DNA from: SAR324 cluster bacterium SAR324-CTD7B
Lineage (GTDB): Bacteria > SAR324 > NAC60-12
Reading direction: 5' to 3'
Assembly: GCA_002082305.1 (NCBI GenBank)
Contig: LSNO01000062.1
Span: 1 to 34,474 of the forward strand
Length of the DNA: 34,474 bases
Below are positions 1-7,460 of the stretch, in pieces; position 1 is the first letter of the stretch; every line of letters starts with the position of its first letter. The translations under genes were made by a program, and so were the position numbers. The notes beneath the pieces are model-generated. The model was not told where the DNA came from. It ran no database searches and was given only the letters and a program-made list of their open reading frames with translations.

Positions 1-53
1 TCTTTTTCTGCGAGCACCAAAACCTGTTCGGCAGCCTGCTTCATATTCATCAT
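1..53 (-). CDS. 5' end of an unidentified gene, cut by window edge
   Basis: A minus-strand reading frame begins with two ATG codons at 53 and 50 and stays open to the left edge, giving a start that reads MMNMKQAAEQVLVLAEK. A good Shine-Dalgarno sequence (AAGGGAA, positions 67-61) lies 7 bases before the first ATG, which is the main reason to believe the gene. The helical start with Ala/Gln/Val would fit a winged-helix or HARE-HTH type N-terminus, but 17 residues are too few to name a family. It reads in the same direction as the two lipoprotein genes to its right. Confidence 0.5.
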   Translation of the reverse strand, partial: MMNMKQAAEQVLVLAEK

Positions 54-273
54 TTGTATTTTCCCTTTTTTAGTGACAATAATAATGATTTTTGAAGAAG
101 AACTAACATCTACCAGCAGCCGAGAAAAAAATAGGACTTGCTGAAAAATAACATTATTCAATAATATCAATAAGTAATTATTGGATTTATGATCAAAACT
201 TCAGGGGGTTTACGTGCAAGCTCGAAAGCTTTACTCCCTGTTTTGTTTGAGTACTTTTTCCCAACGAGGTGAC

Positions 274-299
274 CTCACTAGAAAAACTTTTTCAGTGAG
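274..299. other. Interrupted palindrome downstream of lipoprotein gene 1
   Basis: CTCACT and AGTGAG flank an A/T core (GAAAA...TTTTC), giving an 11-bp interrupted stem with a 3-base loop. It lies 36 bases beyond the stop codon of the lipoprotein gene. No run of T follows on either strand, so it is not a typical intrinsic terminator. It could be a transcript-end hairpin or a protein-binding palindrome. The rest of 54-334 is AT-rich and shows no convincing gene. Confidence 0.3.
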
Positions 300-334
300 T
301 CCTGAATATAAATTCAAATACTGTTTGTGCTTTC

Positions 335-2398
335 TTAAAAAGGTGATTTGGCAACACGGATTTGTGGCACTCCCAGACTGTTGGTTTCAGACCAGGCAAC
401 GATTAGTTTGTTGAGGTAGGCAGCGGCACTGGGTTTTCCGGTAATTTTGGCGGTGTTGAGATTCAGGCCGTCAAAACTGTCGCCATCCTTGAAACTCCAG
501 GTTGAAGTTCCATCGAATTCAGCAACACGTACCTGGGTGTTACCGTTTTCTTCCAGCCAAACCGCATAAAGTTTGGAGCTTGAACTGTTGTCAGTAACTT
601 TTACCAATTGCGGATATGAAGCATTTTGCGTGTAATCCTTGTTAATTCCCTTCGTTGCATTATCTCCATCCACAAAACTCCAACTGCTTCCATTATATGA
701 TTTCACTCGAATTTGCGTCCGGTTGTCTGCATTGGTTTCACTCCAGGCCAGATATAGTTTGGTACTAAGTACTGCCATTGTCGGATAGGTTGCGTTTTTG
801 CCGGGTGCCTTGTTGATTCCGGTGCTGCTGTTATCGTCTACAAATGTCCAACTGCTGCTGTTGTTATATCTAGCCACATGTATCTGTGATGCGGAGCCGT
901 TGTCTTCGCTCCAGGCAGCATAAATTCCGGAGTTAAAATTCAGAAATTTGGGATTTATGGCATTTTTGCTCGTGTCTTTATTGATACCGGTAGTATTATC
1001 GCCGATCTTGTCTACCAAATTCCAGCTGGTACTGTTGTCAAAAAGCTTAACTCTAATTTGATTTGCAGTACCGTTATTTTCACTCCAAATTGCATATAGT
1101 GATGAATTATCATTCAGCAGTTGAGGATTGTTCGCAGATCTACTTGTGGAATTATTAAGTGCCTGAAAATTGTTGTTTTGAAAATCCCATGATAGGGTTG
1201 TGTTATCGTAAACTGCGGTACGGATTAGTCCCTTTCCGGCCCCGTTGTCTTCGCTCCAAACAGCGAAAAGGTGTGTTCCGTTGTCTGACATCGAGGGATT
1301 AGTTGCGTTGCGGGACTTGATCAAATTGATGCCGTTGTTGCTGTCTCCGTCAATTGTACTCCAGGTGGAATTATCGTAACTCTTGACCCTGATTTGGCTG
1401 ATGCTGCCGTATTGTGAGATTTCGCTCCAGCTTACATAAAGCTTTGAGTTGTTATCGAATGCATGCAGACTCACATTGTCGGCACGGTAAGTTGAGTTTT
1501 TATTGACTCCGGTAGAGCTTCCACCTCCATCAACGAGAACCCAGCATCCAACTGAAACGTTATCCACATCTGCACTTACAGTTCCGCTGCCGTTACTAAC
1601 AGTACATTTCCCGTTTGGCTGTGTTTTGACGCGAACGTTGTATTTGGCACTGGAAGCAACTCTAAATGAAAAACTTCCGTCGCTGGTCAAAGTTTGATCG
1701 CTTCCGTAATTGTTCTGCAGGACGATTGTTCCTGAAAGTCCGCTGACATTTCCGGAAACAGTATAAACTGTGTATGAGCAGATTATGCTGATATCGGTCA
1801 CATTCCCGGAAACCACACCGCTGTTCAAGTTTGGTGTACACGTCTGACCGGTGGGCTGCGTCAGGACCGTTACCAGGTATGTTGCCCCTGAAGCCACTTT
1901 CGTTGTAAAGCTGAAACTGGTGTTGCTGCTTACAGTAAGATTATCTCCGGAGTTGTTCTGCAGAGTTACACTTTGACCTGAAAGCATACCAACAACTGTA
2001 CCGGAAATGGTGTATGATTCAGAGGTACATGCAACCGCAATGGTTGTACTCGCGCTGAGTGTTCCTTCTCCACTGGTCACCGTGCAGGTTTGACTGACGG
2101 GCTGCTGACGTACTGAGATATTGTATGAAGTTCCGCTGGTAAATGAACCAAAGGAATAGGTTCCATCTGTGGTAATTCCAAGTGCTTCATTTTCTGTAAA
2201 AACATTTTCCGTCGTACTCTGGCCACTATTTAAAACAATATTTTTGCCCTGCTGAAGACCGGAGACGCTTACTTTAAGTACATACGAACTGCTCCCGCTC
2301 CCGCTGCTGCTGTCCTCAGTTGCGGCACATCCTGTTAATGCGACAAGAAGAGCTGATAAAATGGCAAACTTAGTTGTCTGCTTTTTTATGTAAAGCAT
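335..2398 (-). CDS. Surface lipoprotein, 3 Ig-like repeats + 7 propeller-type repeats
   Basis: 687 residues, function unknown. A signal peptide ends in a lipobox (ALTGC, Cys24) followed by Ala, which is compatible with outer-membrane sorting. A Ser/Gly-rich linker leads into three Ig-like repeats (about 39-125, 129-208, 212-285). Each ends in two conserved cysteines (a TC or KC pair partner, then AC/IC/GC), suggesting one disulfide per repeat. Residues 287-687 hold seven repeats of about 57 residues with the pattern W-x-F-V-D...G-I-N-K...N-A-x-x-P...L-Y-x-x-W-S-E...Q-I-R-V. Seven copies suggest a seven-bladed beta-propeller. The protein is rich in Ser, Asn and Thr. It shares this whole plan with the gene directly upstream at 2451-4562, so the two are tandem duplicates. 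No clear Shine-Dalgarno sequence is visible. A surface binding or adhesion role is inferred from architecture only. Confidence 0.85.
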   Translation of the reverse strand: MLYIKKQTTKFAILSALLVALTGCAATEDSSSGSGSSSYVLKVSVSGLQQGKNIVLNSGQSTTENVFTENEALGITTDGTYSFGSFTSGTSYNISVRQQPVSQTCTVTSGEGTLSASTTIAVACTSESYTISGTVVGMLSGQSVTLQNNSGDNLTVSSNTSFSFTTKVASGATYLVTVLTQPTGQTCTPNLNSGVVSGNVTDISIICSYTVYTVSGNVSGLSGTIVLQNNYGSDQTLTSDGSFSFRVASSAKYNVRVKTQPNGKCTVSNGSGTVSADVDNVSVGCWVLVDGGGSSTGVNKNSTYRADNVSLHAFDNNSKLYVSWSEISQYGSISQIRVKSYDNSTWSTIDGDSNNGINLIKSRNATNPSMSDNGTHLFAVWSEDNGAGKGLIRTAVYDNTTLSWDFQNNNFQALNNSTSRSANNPQLLNDNSSLYAIWSENNGTANQIRVKLFDNSTSWNLVDKIGDNTTGINKDTSKNAINPKFLNFNSGIYAAWSEDNGSASQIHVARYNNSSSWTFVDDNSSTGINKAPGKNATYPTMAVLSTKLYLAWSETNADNRTQIRVKSYNGSSWSFVDGDNATKGINKDYTQNASYPQLVKVTDNSSSSKLYAVWLEENGNTQVRVAEFDGTSTWSFKDGDSFDGLNLNTAKITGKPSAAAYLNKLIVAWSETNSLGVPQIRVAKSPF

Positions 2399-2450
2399 TT
2401 TCAGGTTAAGCAGTTCAAGTTAGAGAAATGGTTTTTCATGATTTTGCAGT

Positions 2451-4562
2451 TTAAAATGGATTCTTCACAACCCTGATTTGAGTTTTTCCACTGCTGTCAG
2501 GCTCACTCCAGGCAGCATATAGTTTCGAGCTGCTTGCTGCCATGACTGGAGTTGCAGCAACTTTTAAGATATTGTAATTTAAGCCAAAGCGACTGATACC
2601 TAACTCATCGTAACGATCCACTAAAGTCCATTCCGGAGAACTGTCATTACCGTTATACTTTGCCAGCCGCATTTGTTTGCTCAGTCCGTCCTCCTGGAGC
2701 CATGTCAAGTAAAGGCTGGAATCAAATACAGTCATCCGCGGCGCAGTAGCATTTTCATTTACGTCCTTGTCAATGATCTTGTTCATACCTTTTGTACTGT
2801 CTCCATTATCAACAAAGCTCCATGAAGGAGAAGTAATATTACCATTGAAAACCGCAACTCTGATTTGTGTAACGTTATTGCTGTTTGACTCCTGCCAGGC
2901 AGCATATAGTTTTGAGTTGAAAACAGTCAGTTCCGGAGCTTCTGCATTGTAGGAAGAGTTTTTGTTAATTCCGGAGGCTGCGCTGTTATCCACTGATGTC
3001 CAACTGGTGGAACTTGCGCTGCTGACTTTTACCCGTATTTGTCCAGTTGCATTGTTACCAATCTCCGTCCAAATTGCATACAGGTAGGAACTCGAAGAAG
3101 CTAATCTTGGTTGAGTCGCTTGGCGGCTGGTGTTATGATTGATACCGGTGATCCCGTTGCCGTCCCAAAAAGCTCCGGTTGCCTTGGACACACGAATTTG
3201 GCTTACACTTGCATTATCTAATTCACTCCATGTAACGTAGAGGCTGCTGTCATGACTGTGGTAGGCTCCATGAGGAGATGAAAGCGCCTGATTATCTTTA
3301 TTAATTAAAGCAAAAGAGTTCCAGGAACTATTTATGTATCTAGCAATTGATACATAACTTGTCCCCGCAAGTTCCTCAACCCAAGCCATGAATAAAGATG
3401 GAGTAGTCTTATTTTCCACAAATAAAACAGGTTGAGAAGCATTCTGAGAAGTTCTTGAAGAAACAAAGCTTTTGTTGTTAATCCCGGAAGAGTCCACGAA
3501 ACTCCAACTACTAGAATTATCATTATATTTTGCGACTCTAATTCTAGTTTTGTTGTCAGAACTGGAAGGCTCCACCCAGGCGCTATAAAGAGTTGATTCG
3601 AATTCGATAAGCTGCGGACTGCTGCCATTTTGACTGACATTATCGTTGATTCCTCCACTGGTTACATTGTCAATGTATTCCCAGCAAACCGCTTTAAGAT
3701 CAGTGTAATCCTGAGAAACGTTGCTGCGTGTTCCATTGGTCACGGAACAAGTTCTGTTGTCCGGTTGGGATGGAATGTATATACTGTAGCCTCCGCCTTC
3801 TGCTACTGGAGTACTAAAGCTGAACGAGCCGTTGTCTGAGAGCGTTTTTGTTTCATTATCGAATTGCAGCCCCAGAGTAGTAGATCCCAGGCCACTGGCC
3901 GTTCCACTTAAAAAATAGGCCCGGACTGCACAAACAATGGAAACACTGCTCATATTGTCACTTGCAAGGCCGCGATTACTGGCTGCAGAACATGTGAATG
4001 GAGACGGCTGGGTTTTAACAGTTACGTTGTATGCACTGCCCTTGTTGATTTTGTTTGTAAAGCTGAAGCTGCCGTTGGAAACTGTGAGATCTTCTGCACC
4101 ATTATTTTGCAGAACCACTGAACCTGTTAACCCGCTTACAGTTCCACTAACATTATAGCTACTGCTCGTACAGGCAATTGTTATATTTGAAATGTTGTCA
4201 GAAGTTGTACCGGAAGCATTTGAAGCGGTACAGGTCTGTGTGTTGGGCTGCAGTTTTACCGAAACACTATATGCACTTCCGGAACTGATTCGGGTCTTGA
4301 AAGTAAAACTGACATTATCCGTTCCAGTTTGTTCAATAACAGTATCATCTGCACTATTATTTTGAATGACCAAAAAACCAGAGAGGCCAGTTACAGTTCC
4401 TCCGATACTGTAAGTGGTAATACTTGAAGAAGAAGTAATACTTGAAGAAGAACTTGAATCCTTATTTTCTTCGGCATTTTCTTCGGCACACCCAAAAAAT
4501 AATAAAATTGAAATGATGGAACATGTAGCCAGTTTCCAATGATAATACCGAAAATCAAACAT
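2451..4562 (-). CDS. Paralogous surface lipoprotein, 3 Ig-like + 7 propeller-type repeats
   Basis: 703 residues, paralogue of the next gene 52 bases downstream. The N-terminus is basic then hydrophobic and ends in LFFGC (Cys25), a relaxed lipobox because Phe stands at -2. A Glu/Asn stretch and a Ser-rich linker (36-50) follow. Ig-like repeats lie at about 51-132, 136-212 and 216-293, each with two cysteines. The last one ends in CW, exactly as in the paralogue. Residues 295-703 carry seven W...VD...GIN...P...LY-x-x-W-x-E...IRV units, some diverged (units 2-4). The start is supported by CAGG 5-6 bases before ATG. The two genes probably form one transcription unit. The ligand is unknown. Repeats within and between the genes offer scope for recombination. 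Confidence 0.85.
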   Translation of the reverse strand: MFDFRYYHWKLATCSIISILLFFGCAEENAEENKDSSSSSSITSSSSITTYSIGGTVTGLSGFLVIQNNSADDTVIEQTGTDNVSFTFKTRISSGSAYSVSVKLQPNTQTCTASNASGTTSDNISNITIACTSSSYNVSGTVSGLTGSVVLQNNGAEDLTVSNGSFSFTNKINKGSAYNVTVKTQPSPFTCSAASNRGLASDNMSSVSIVCAVRAYFLSGTASGLGSTTLGLQFDNETKTLSDNGSFSFSTPVAEGGGYSIYIPSQPDNRTCSVTNGTRSNVSQDYTDLKAVCWEYIDNVTSGGINDNVSQNGSSPQLIEFESTLYSAWVEPSSSDNKTRIRVAKYNDNSSSWSFVDSSGINNKSFVSSRTSQNASQPVLFVENKTTPSLFMAWVEELAGTSYVSIARYINSSWNSFALINKDNQALSSPHGAYHSHDSSLYVTWSELDNASVSQIRVSKATGAFWDGNGITGINHNTSRQATQPRLASSSSYLYAIWTEIGNNATGQIRVKVSSASSTSWTSVDNSAASGINKNSSYNAEAPELTVFNSKLYAAWQESNSNNVTQIRVAVFNGNITSPSWSFVDNGDSTKGMNKIIDKDVNENATAPRMTVFDSSLYLTWLQEDGLSKQMRLAKYNGNDSSPEWTLVDRYDELGISRFGLNYNILKVAATPVMAASSSKLYAAWSEPDSSGKTQIRVVKNPF
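4417..4452. repeat. Perfect 18-bp tandem duplication in Ser-rich linker codons
   Basis: GTAATACTTGAAGAAGAA occurs twice in a row (4417-4434 and 4435-4452). In the minus-strand gene it encodes the doubled Ser-Ser-Ser-Ile-Thr type linker after the lipid anchor. The unit is a multiple of three, so copy-number change would lengthen or shorten the tether without a frameshift. Confidence 0.9.
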
Positions 4563-4866
4563 TTGAACCTGCTGGATCGTTAGGGATGCAACCCAGAGTG
4601 AATTTTATACACTGAGTGCAAATAGATAAAAAATACAATGCTGTTTATGCAACACATGTTCCGAGTCAGCTTAAAAAGTTTAACCTAAACTCAGTTGGAT
4701 TAATTATACACATATCAGAGCCGAAAAAAACTGCTTTATGCACTAAGAATTATCTGCAAAAAACTGCTGACAGATTGATATAACCCGCTTGCCACTTGGC
4801 TTCAGTTTTTATAAACTCAACTGATGTAAAAAATTACATACAAGAAAAAAAGGATTTGCTGAAAAA
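4563..4866. other. Divergent intergenic region, lipoprotein genes / asd
   Basis: 304 AT-rich bases separate the start of the minus-strand lipoprotein gene from asd on the plus strand, so promoters for both directions should lie here. I see several TATA-like hexamers (for example TATAAA on the minus strand near 4608-4603 and TATAAC near 4780 on the plus strand), but none is paired with a good -35 element. No riboswitch-like fold or hidden gene was evident. Confidence 0.5.
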
Positions 4867-5889
4867 ATGATGAAACAATATACTTTTGCAGTAGTCGGCG
4901 CCCTGGGAAATGTCGGCACCGAAATGCGCAGCATATTGGAAACAAGTGATCTGCCAATCGAGAATCTAGTCCTGCTCGATATTGCACAAAACGCTGGTAC
5001 AAAAGTCAAATGGCGTGGTGAAGAATACACTGTCGCGGAATCAAACGCGGATGCTTTTTCCGGCGTTGATATCGCGATTATGAGTGCCGGTGAAGGTGCA
5101 TCGCTTGAATTGTCTCCTGAAGCAGTTAAAAGGGGCTGCGTGGTAATCGACAATTCTACTGCTTTCAGAATGTCACAGGAACATCCCCTGGTCATTCCGG
5201 AAGTCAATGCGGAGGCTCTGGAAAATCATTGCGGAATAATTGCAAACCCAAATTGTTCTACAATTCAAATGCTCGTGGCGCTCAAACCGATTCACGACAC
5301 ATACAAAATCAAACGTGTGATCGTTAGTACTTACCAGGCCGTCAGCGGTTCCGGACAGGCTGCAGTTGAGGAACTGCAGAACCAGACTCATGCCTTTGCA
5401 AATGGAAAGGAAATGCAGGCCGAAGTTTATCCGCATCAGATTGCTTTCAATGTTTTGCCGCACATTGATGTATTTCTGGAAAACGGATACAGCAAAGAAG
5501 AAATGAAAATGATTCTGGAAACTGCAAAAATCCTGGATCCAAAAATCAAAATGACTGCCACTACTGTCAGGGTACCTGTTGCTACAAGTCACAGTGAAAG
5601 CCTGAACATTGAAACTGAAAAAGCCTTTGAAGTAGAAGATATCAAAACACTGATGGAAGCATCTCCAGGAATTGAACTTGAAGACGATCCAGGAAATAAT
5701 GTTTATCCACTGGCAATCAATGCTGCAGGAAAAAATGCGGTTTTTGTTGGACGAATCCGCCGGGATTTTTCTACAGATAATGCACTGAACATGTGGTGTG
5801 TTTCCGACAATCTGCGTAAAGGAGCTGCACTGAATACAGTCCAAATTGCAGAGGAACTTGTCAAAAGAAATTTGGTGAGGGTTCCGTAG
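4867..5889 (+). CDS. asd: Aspartate-semialdehyde dehydrogenase
   Basis: 340 residues, the usual length. Catalyses NADPH-dependent reduction of aspartyl phosphate to aspartate semialdehyde in the cytoplasm, the branch point to lysine/diaminopimelate, threonine, methionine and ectoine. Seen directly: the N-terminal nucleotide-binding motif VVGALGNVG, the catalytic Cys130 in NPNCSTIQ, the substrate-binding segment around SGSGQAA, and the catalytic His242 in RVPVATSHSES. Two ATG codons stand in tandem (4867, 4870). An AAGGA sequence lies upstream but at long spacing, so the exact start is uncertain by one codon. The aspartokinase gene follows after 24 bases, so the two successive steps from aspartate are probably co-transcribed, as in the Bacillus asd-dapG arrangement. 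Confidence 0.96.
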   Translation: MMKQYTFAVVGALGNVGTEMRSILETSDLPIENLVLLDIAQNAGTKVKWRGEEYTVAESNADAFSGVDIAIMSAGEGASLELSPEAVKRGCVVIDNSTAFRMSQEHPLVIPEVNAEALENHCGIIANPNCSTIQMLVALKPIHDTYKIKRVIVSTYQAVSGSGQAAVEELQNQTHAFANGKEMQAEVYPHQIAFNVLPHIDVFLENGYSKEEMKMILETAKILDPKIKMTATTVRVPVATSHSESLNIETEKAFEVEDIKTLMEASPGIELEDDPGNNVYPLAINAAGKNAVFVGRIRRDFSTDNALNMWCVSDNLRKGAALNTVQIAEELVKRNLVRVP

Positions 5890-5913
5890 ATTTAATAAAT
5901 AATCCGAGTAAAT

Positions 5914-7059
5914 ATGAAGAAAAATAACGGTTCCGCTGGTTCAATCATCGTGATGAAATTTGGCGGAACCAGCCTCCGCAGTGAAGAATCACGAGCCCAC
6001 GCAATTAAACATATCCGCAGCCATGCGGATTCAGGCAAGCAGGTAGTTGTGGTGGTTTCCGCAATGGGACGCAAAGGGGAGCCTTATGCAACCGATACTT
6101 TGATTTCTCTGCTGAAAGATCTTGGTGAACCGGTAAATCCGGCAGAGTTGGATTCAGTGATGAGTATTGGAGAAATCCTGAGTTCTGCATATTTTTCCCA
6201 CTTGCTCAGTCAAAACGGATTGCCGGCACAAGCCTTCACGGGCAGTCTGGCAGGAATATTAACAGATGACAATCCAGGAAACGCTGAAATCTTGGGAATC
6301 AATCCGTCTCGAATCAGAAGCGCATTAAACGCAGGAAAAATTGCGGTCGTGGCAGGTTTTCAGGGAGCAACCGCCGAAGGAGATGTGCGTACGCTGGGAC
6401 GCGGCGGCAGTGATACGAGCGCGGTTGCGTTGGCCTCTGCCTTGAAAGCAGAAAAGGTGGAAATATATTCGGATGTTGATGGAATCGCAAATTGTGATCC
6501 GTGTCAAATTTCTGAGGCGGATTTTATGGATGCAGTCAGTGCATCACAAATCCTCAGTATGGCCAACGAAGGCAGTAAAGTCATCCATCCGAGGGCAATC
6601 AAAGCAGCATTGCAAACTCAAACCACGATTGTTGCCCGCAACACTTTCAGCAATGCCCCCGGTACTACTATTTTTCACGGGACTGCTGCCGAAGATAGCA
6701 TTCAGGTCGCACTTGCGCATCGTGATGAAATGAGCCTGATTGAATTTGAAGCCGAAACGGATGCAGACAAATTGGTCCCTGAAATGATCCGTGTTGATGA
6801 GCACCGATTCGTGCTGAAAAATGATGTTTATCTGGAAAGCAGAGTAAAGGAACTGCAGAATAAATACGGTGCACTGCGCAAAGAAAACGGCTGGGCCACG
6901 ATTTCAGTTGTCTTTGACAAGTCGGCTCCAGAAAGCATCAGTCCTCCGGAAACTGAAATAATTCCTTCCAGCAAAAATGTGATTTGTTATCTGCTGAAAG
7001 AAGACTTTTTGACGTCTTCTTTACGGACACTCTACGGGCATTACATCTCAGCTCTATGA
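5914..7059 (+). CDS. Aspartokinase, DapG-like
   Basis: 381 residues. Phosphorylates aspartate, the step before Asd. The kinase domain starts with KFGGTSL (residues 15-21) and includes a VVVVVSAMGRKGEPYATDTL-type segment that I know from the Bacillus DapG class, the GRGGSDTSA active-site motif, and DVDGI. The C-terminal 120 residues should hold the paired ACT regulatory domains but keep little recognisable ACT sequence; the tail is about 20-25 residues short of the roughly 405 of typical enzymes. Feedback control may therefore differ. The start is the first of two possible ATGs and its ribosome site is weak. Its TGA overlaps the ATG of a truncated dehydratase-like reading frame (ATGA), which points to former translational coupling. 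Confidence 0.93.
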   Translation: MKKNNGSAGSIIVMKFGGTSLRSEESRAHAIKHIRSHADSGKQVVVVVSAMGRKGEPYATDTLISLLKDLGEPVNPAELDSVMSIGEILSSAYFSHLLSQNGLPAQAFTGSLAGILTDDNPGNAEILGINPSRIRSALNAGKIAVVAGFQGATAEGDVRTLGRGGSDTSAVALASALKAEKVEIYSDVDGIANCDPCQISEADFMDAVSASQILSMANEGSKVIHPRAIKAALQTQTTIVARNTFSNAPGTTIFHGTAAEDSIQVALAHRDEMSLIEFEAETDADKLVPEMIRVDEHRFVLKNDVYLESRVKELQNKYGALRKENGWATISVVFDKSAPESISPPETEIIPSSKNVICYLLKEDFLTSSLRTLYGHYISAL

Positions 7060-7136
7060 GAATTTCCCCACTGCAAATCTACCAGGCAAAAAAACGAATC
7101 GCACCGTGGGTGACACGAACTCCGCTGGTGGTATGA
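7056..7136 (+). pseudogene. N-terminal remnant of a threonine-dehydratase/EutB-like gene
   Basis: An ATG overlapping the aspartokinase stop (ATGA) opens a frame of 26 codons beginning MRISPLQIYQAKKRIAPW and running to TRTPLV before a TGA. This is the standard opening of fold-type II PLP enzymes of the threonine dehydratase/serine racemase/EutB group (I-x-x-I-x-x-A-x-x-R-I...R-T-P-L). Family members run to about 320-330 residues, so over 90% is missing, including the PLP lysine. EutB is preferred because an ectoine-hydrolase-like gene lies just downstream, but this short piece cannot tell EutB from other dehydratases. Confidence 0.7.
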
Positions 7137-7140
7137 TTGG

Positions 7141-7389
7141 CGGAATTGCGTTGGCACTTCTTCAATTTCAACCAATATTGCTGAAGGATGTGGAAGAGAA
7201 GGTGGACGAGATTTTGCGAGGTTTCTTCAAATTGCCATGGGGTCAGCTACGGAAGTGGAATATTTAATTTTGCTTTGCAAAGATATACAACTCTTGTCAC
7301 CTCAGATCTATGAAGATTTGCAGATAGAAACCACGCAAATCAAGAAAATGTTAGCCTCATTCATCAAAAAACTAAGATCTGAAAACTAA
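7141..7389 (+). pseudogene. Truncated four-helix-bundle (23S rRNA IVP-family) protein
   Basis: The frame open from 7114 to the TAA at 7387 encodes, from about 7141, the hallmark SSISTNIAEGCGR, then FARFLQIAMGSATEVEYLI, a central LLCKDIQLL and a final IKKMLASFIKKL helix. These are conserved parts of the four-helix-bundle proteins first known from 23S rRNA intervening sequences (S23/IVP family, about 115-120 residues). About 35 N-terminal residues (helix 1) are absent and there is no in-frame ATG before the core, so this is a 5'-truncated copy. It abuts the dehydratase remnant directly. The stop codon lies inside the first unit of a 21-bp-period repeat. Confidence 0.8.
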
Positions 7390-7441
7390 CAACTAATTGC
7401 TGAAAACCAAAAACCAAACACTGAAAACTGACAACTGATAA
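7379..7441. repeat. Three degenerate 21-bp repeats behind the four-helix-bundle remnant
   Basis: CTGAAAAC occurs at 7379, 7400 and 7421, a spacing of exactly 21 bases. Each copy is followed by a variable A/C-rich remainder such as CAACT or CCAAA. The first unit overlaps the TAA of the four-helix-bundle remnant. Tails of AACTGAAAAC-type repeats are, to my knowledge, common behind genes of this family, so the array probably belongs to the inserted element and not to the downstream gene. Confidence 0.75.
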
Positions 7442-7460
7442 CTCTTGAACAAAGGAAAAT

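Noticed and set aside
124..146. GGAxTTGCTGAAAAA stretch resembling the asd leader at 4850-4866
   Set aside because: Short, A-rich, one mismatch, and not followed by a start codon; chance similarity is likely.
214..414. Plus-strand frame of 66 codons before and into the lipoprotein gene
   Set aside because: GTG start without a clear ribosome site, no recognisable family, and it runs antisense into a well-supported gene.
5173..5844. 223-codon open frame antisense to asd
   Set aside because: Shadow of asd codon bias; Cys/Phe-rich product unlike any protein family, while asd is certain.
7374..7446. CRISPR-like array behind the four-helix-bundle remnant
   Set aside because: Only three 21-base units with an 8-base conserved core, no spacers of CRISPR size and no cas genes.
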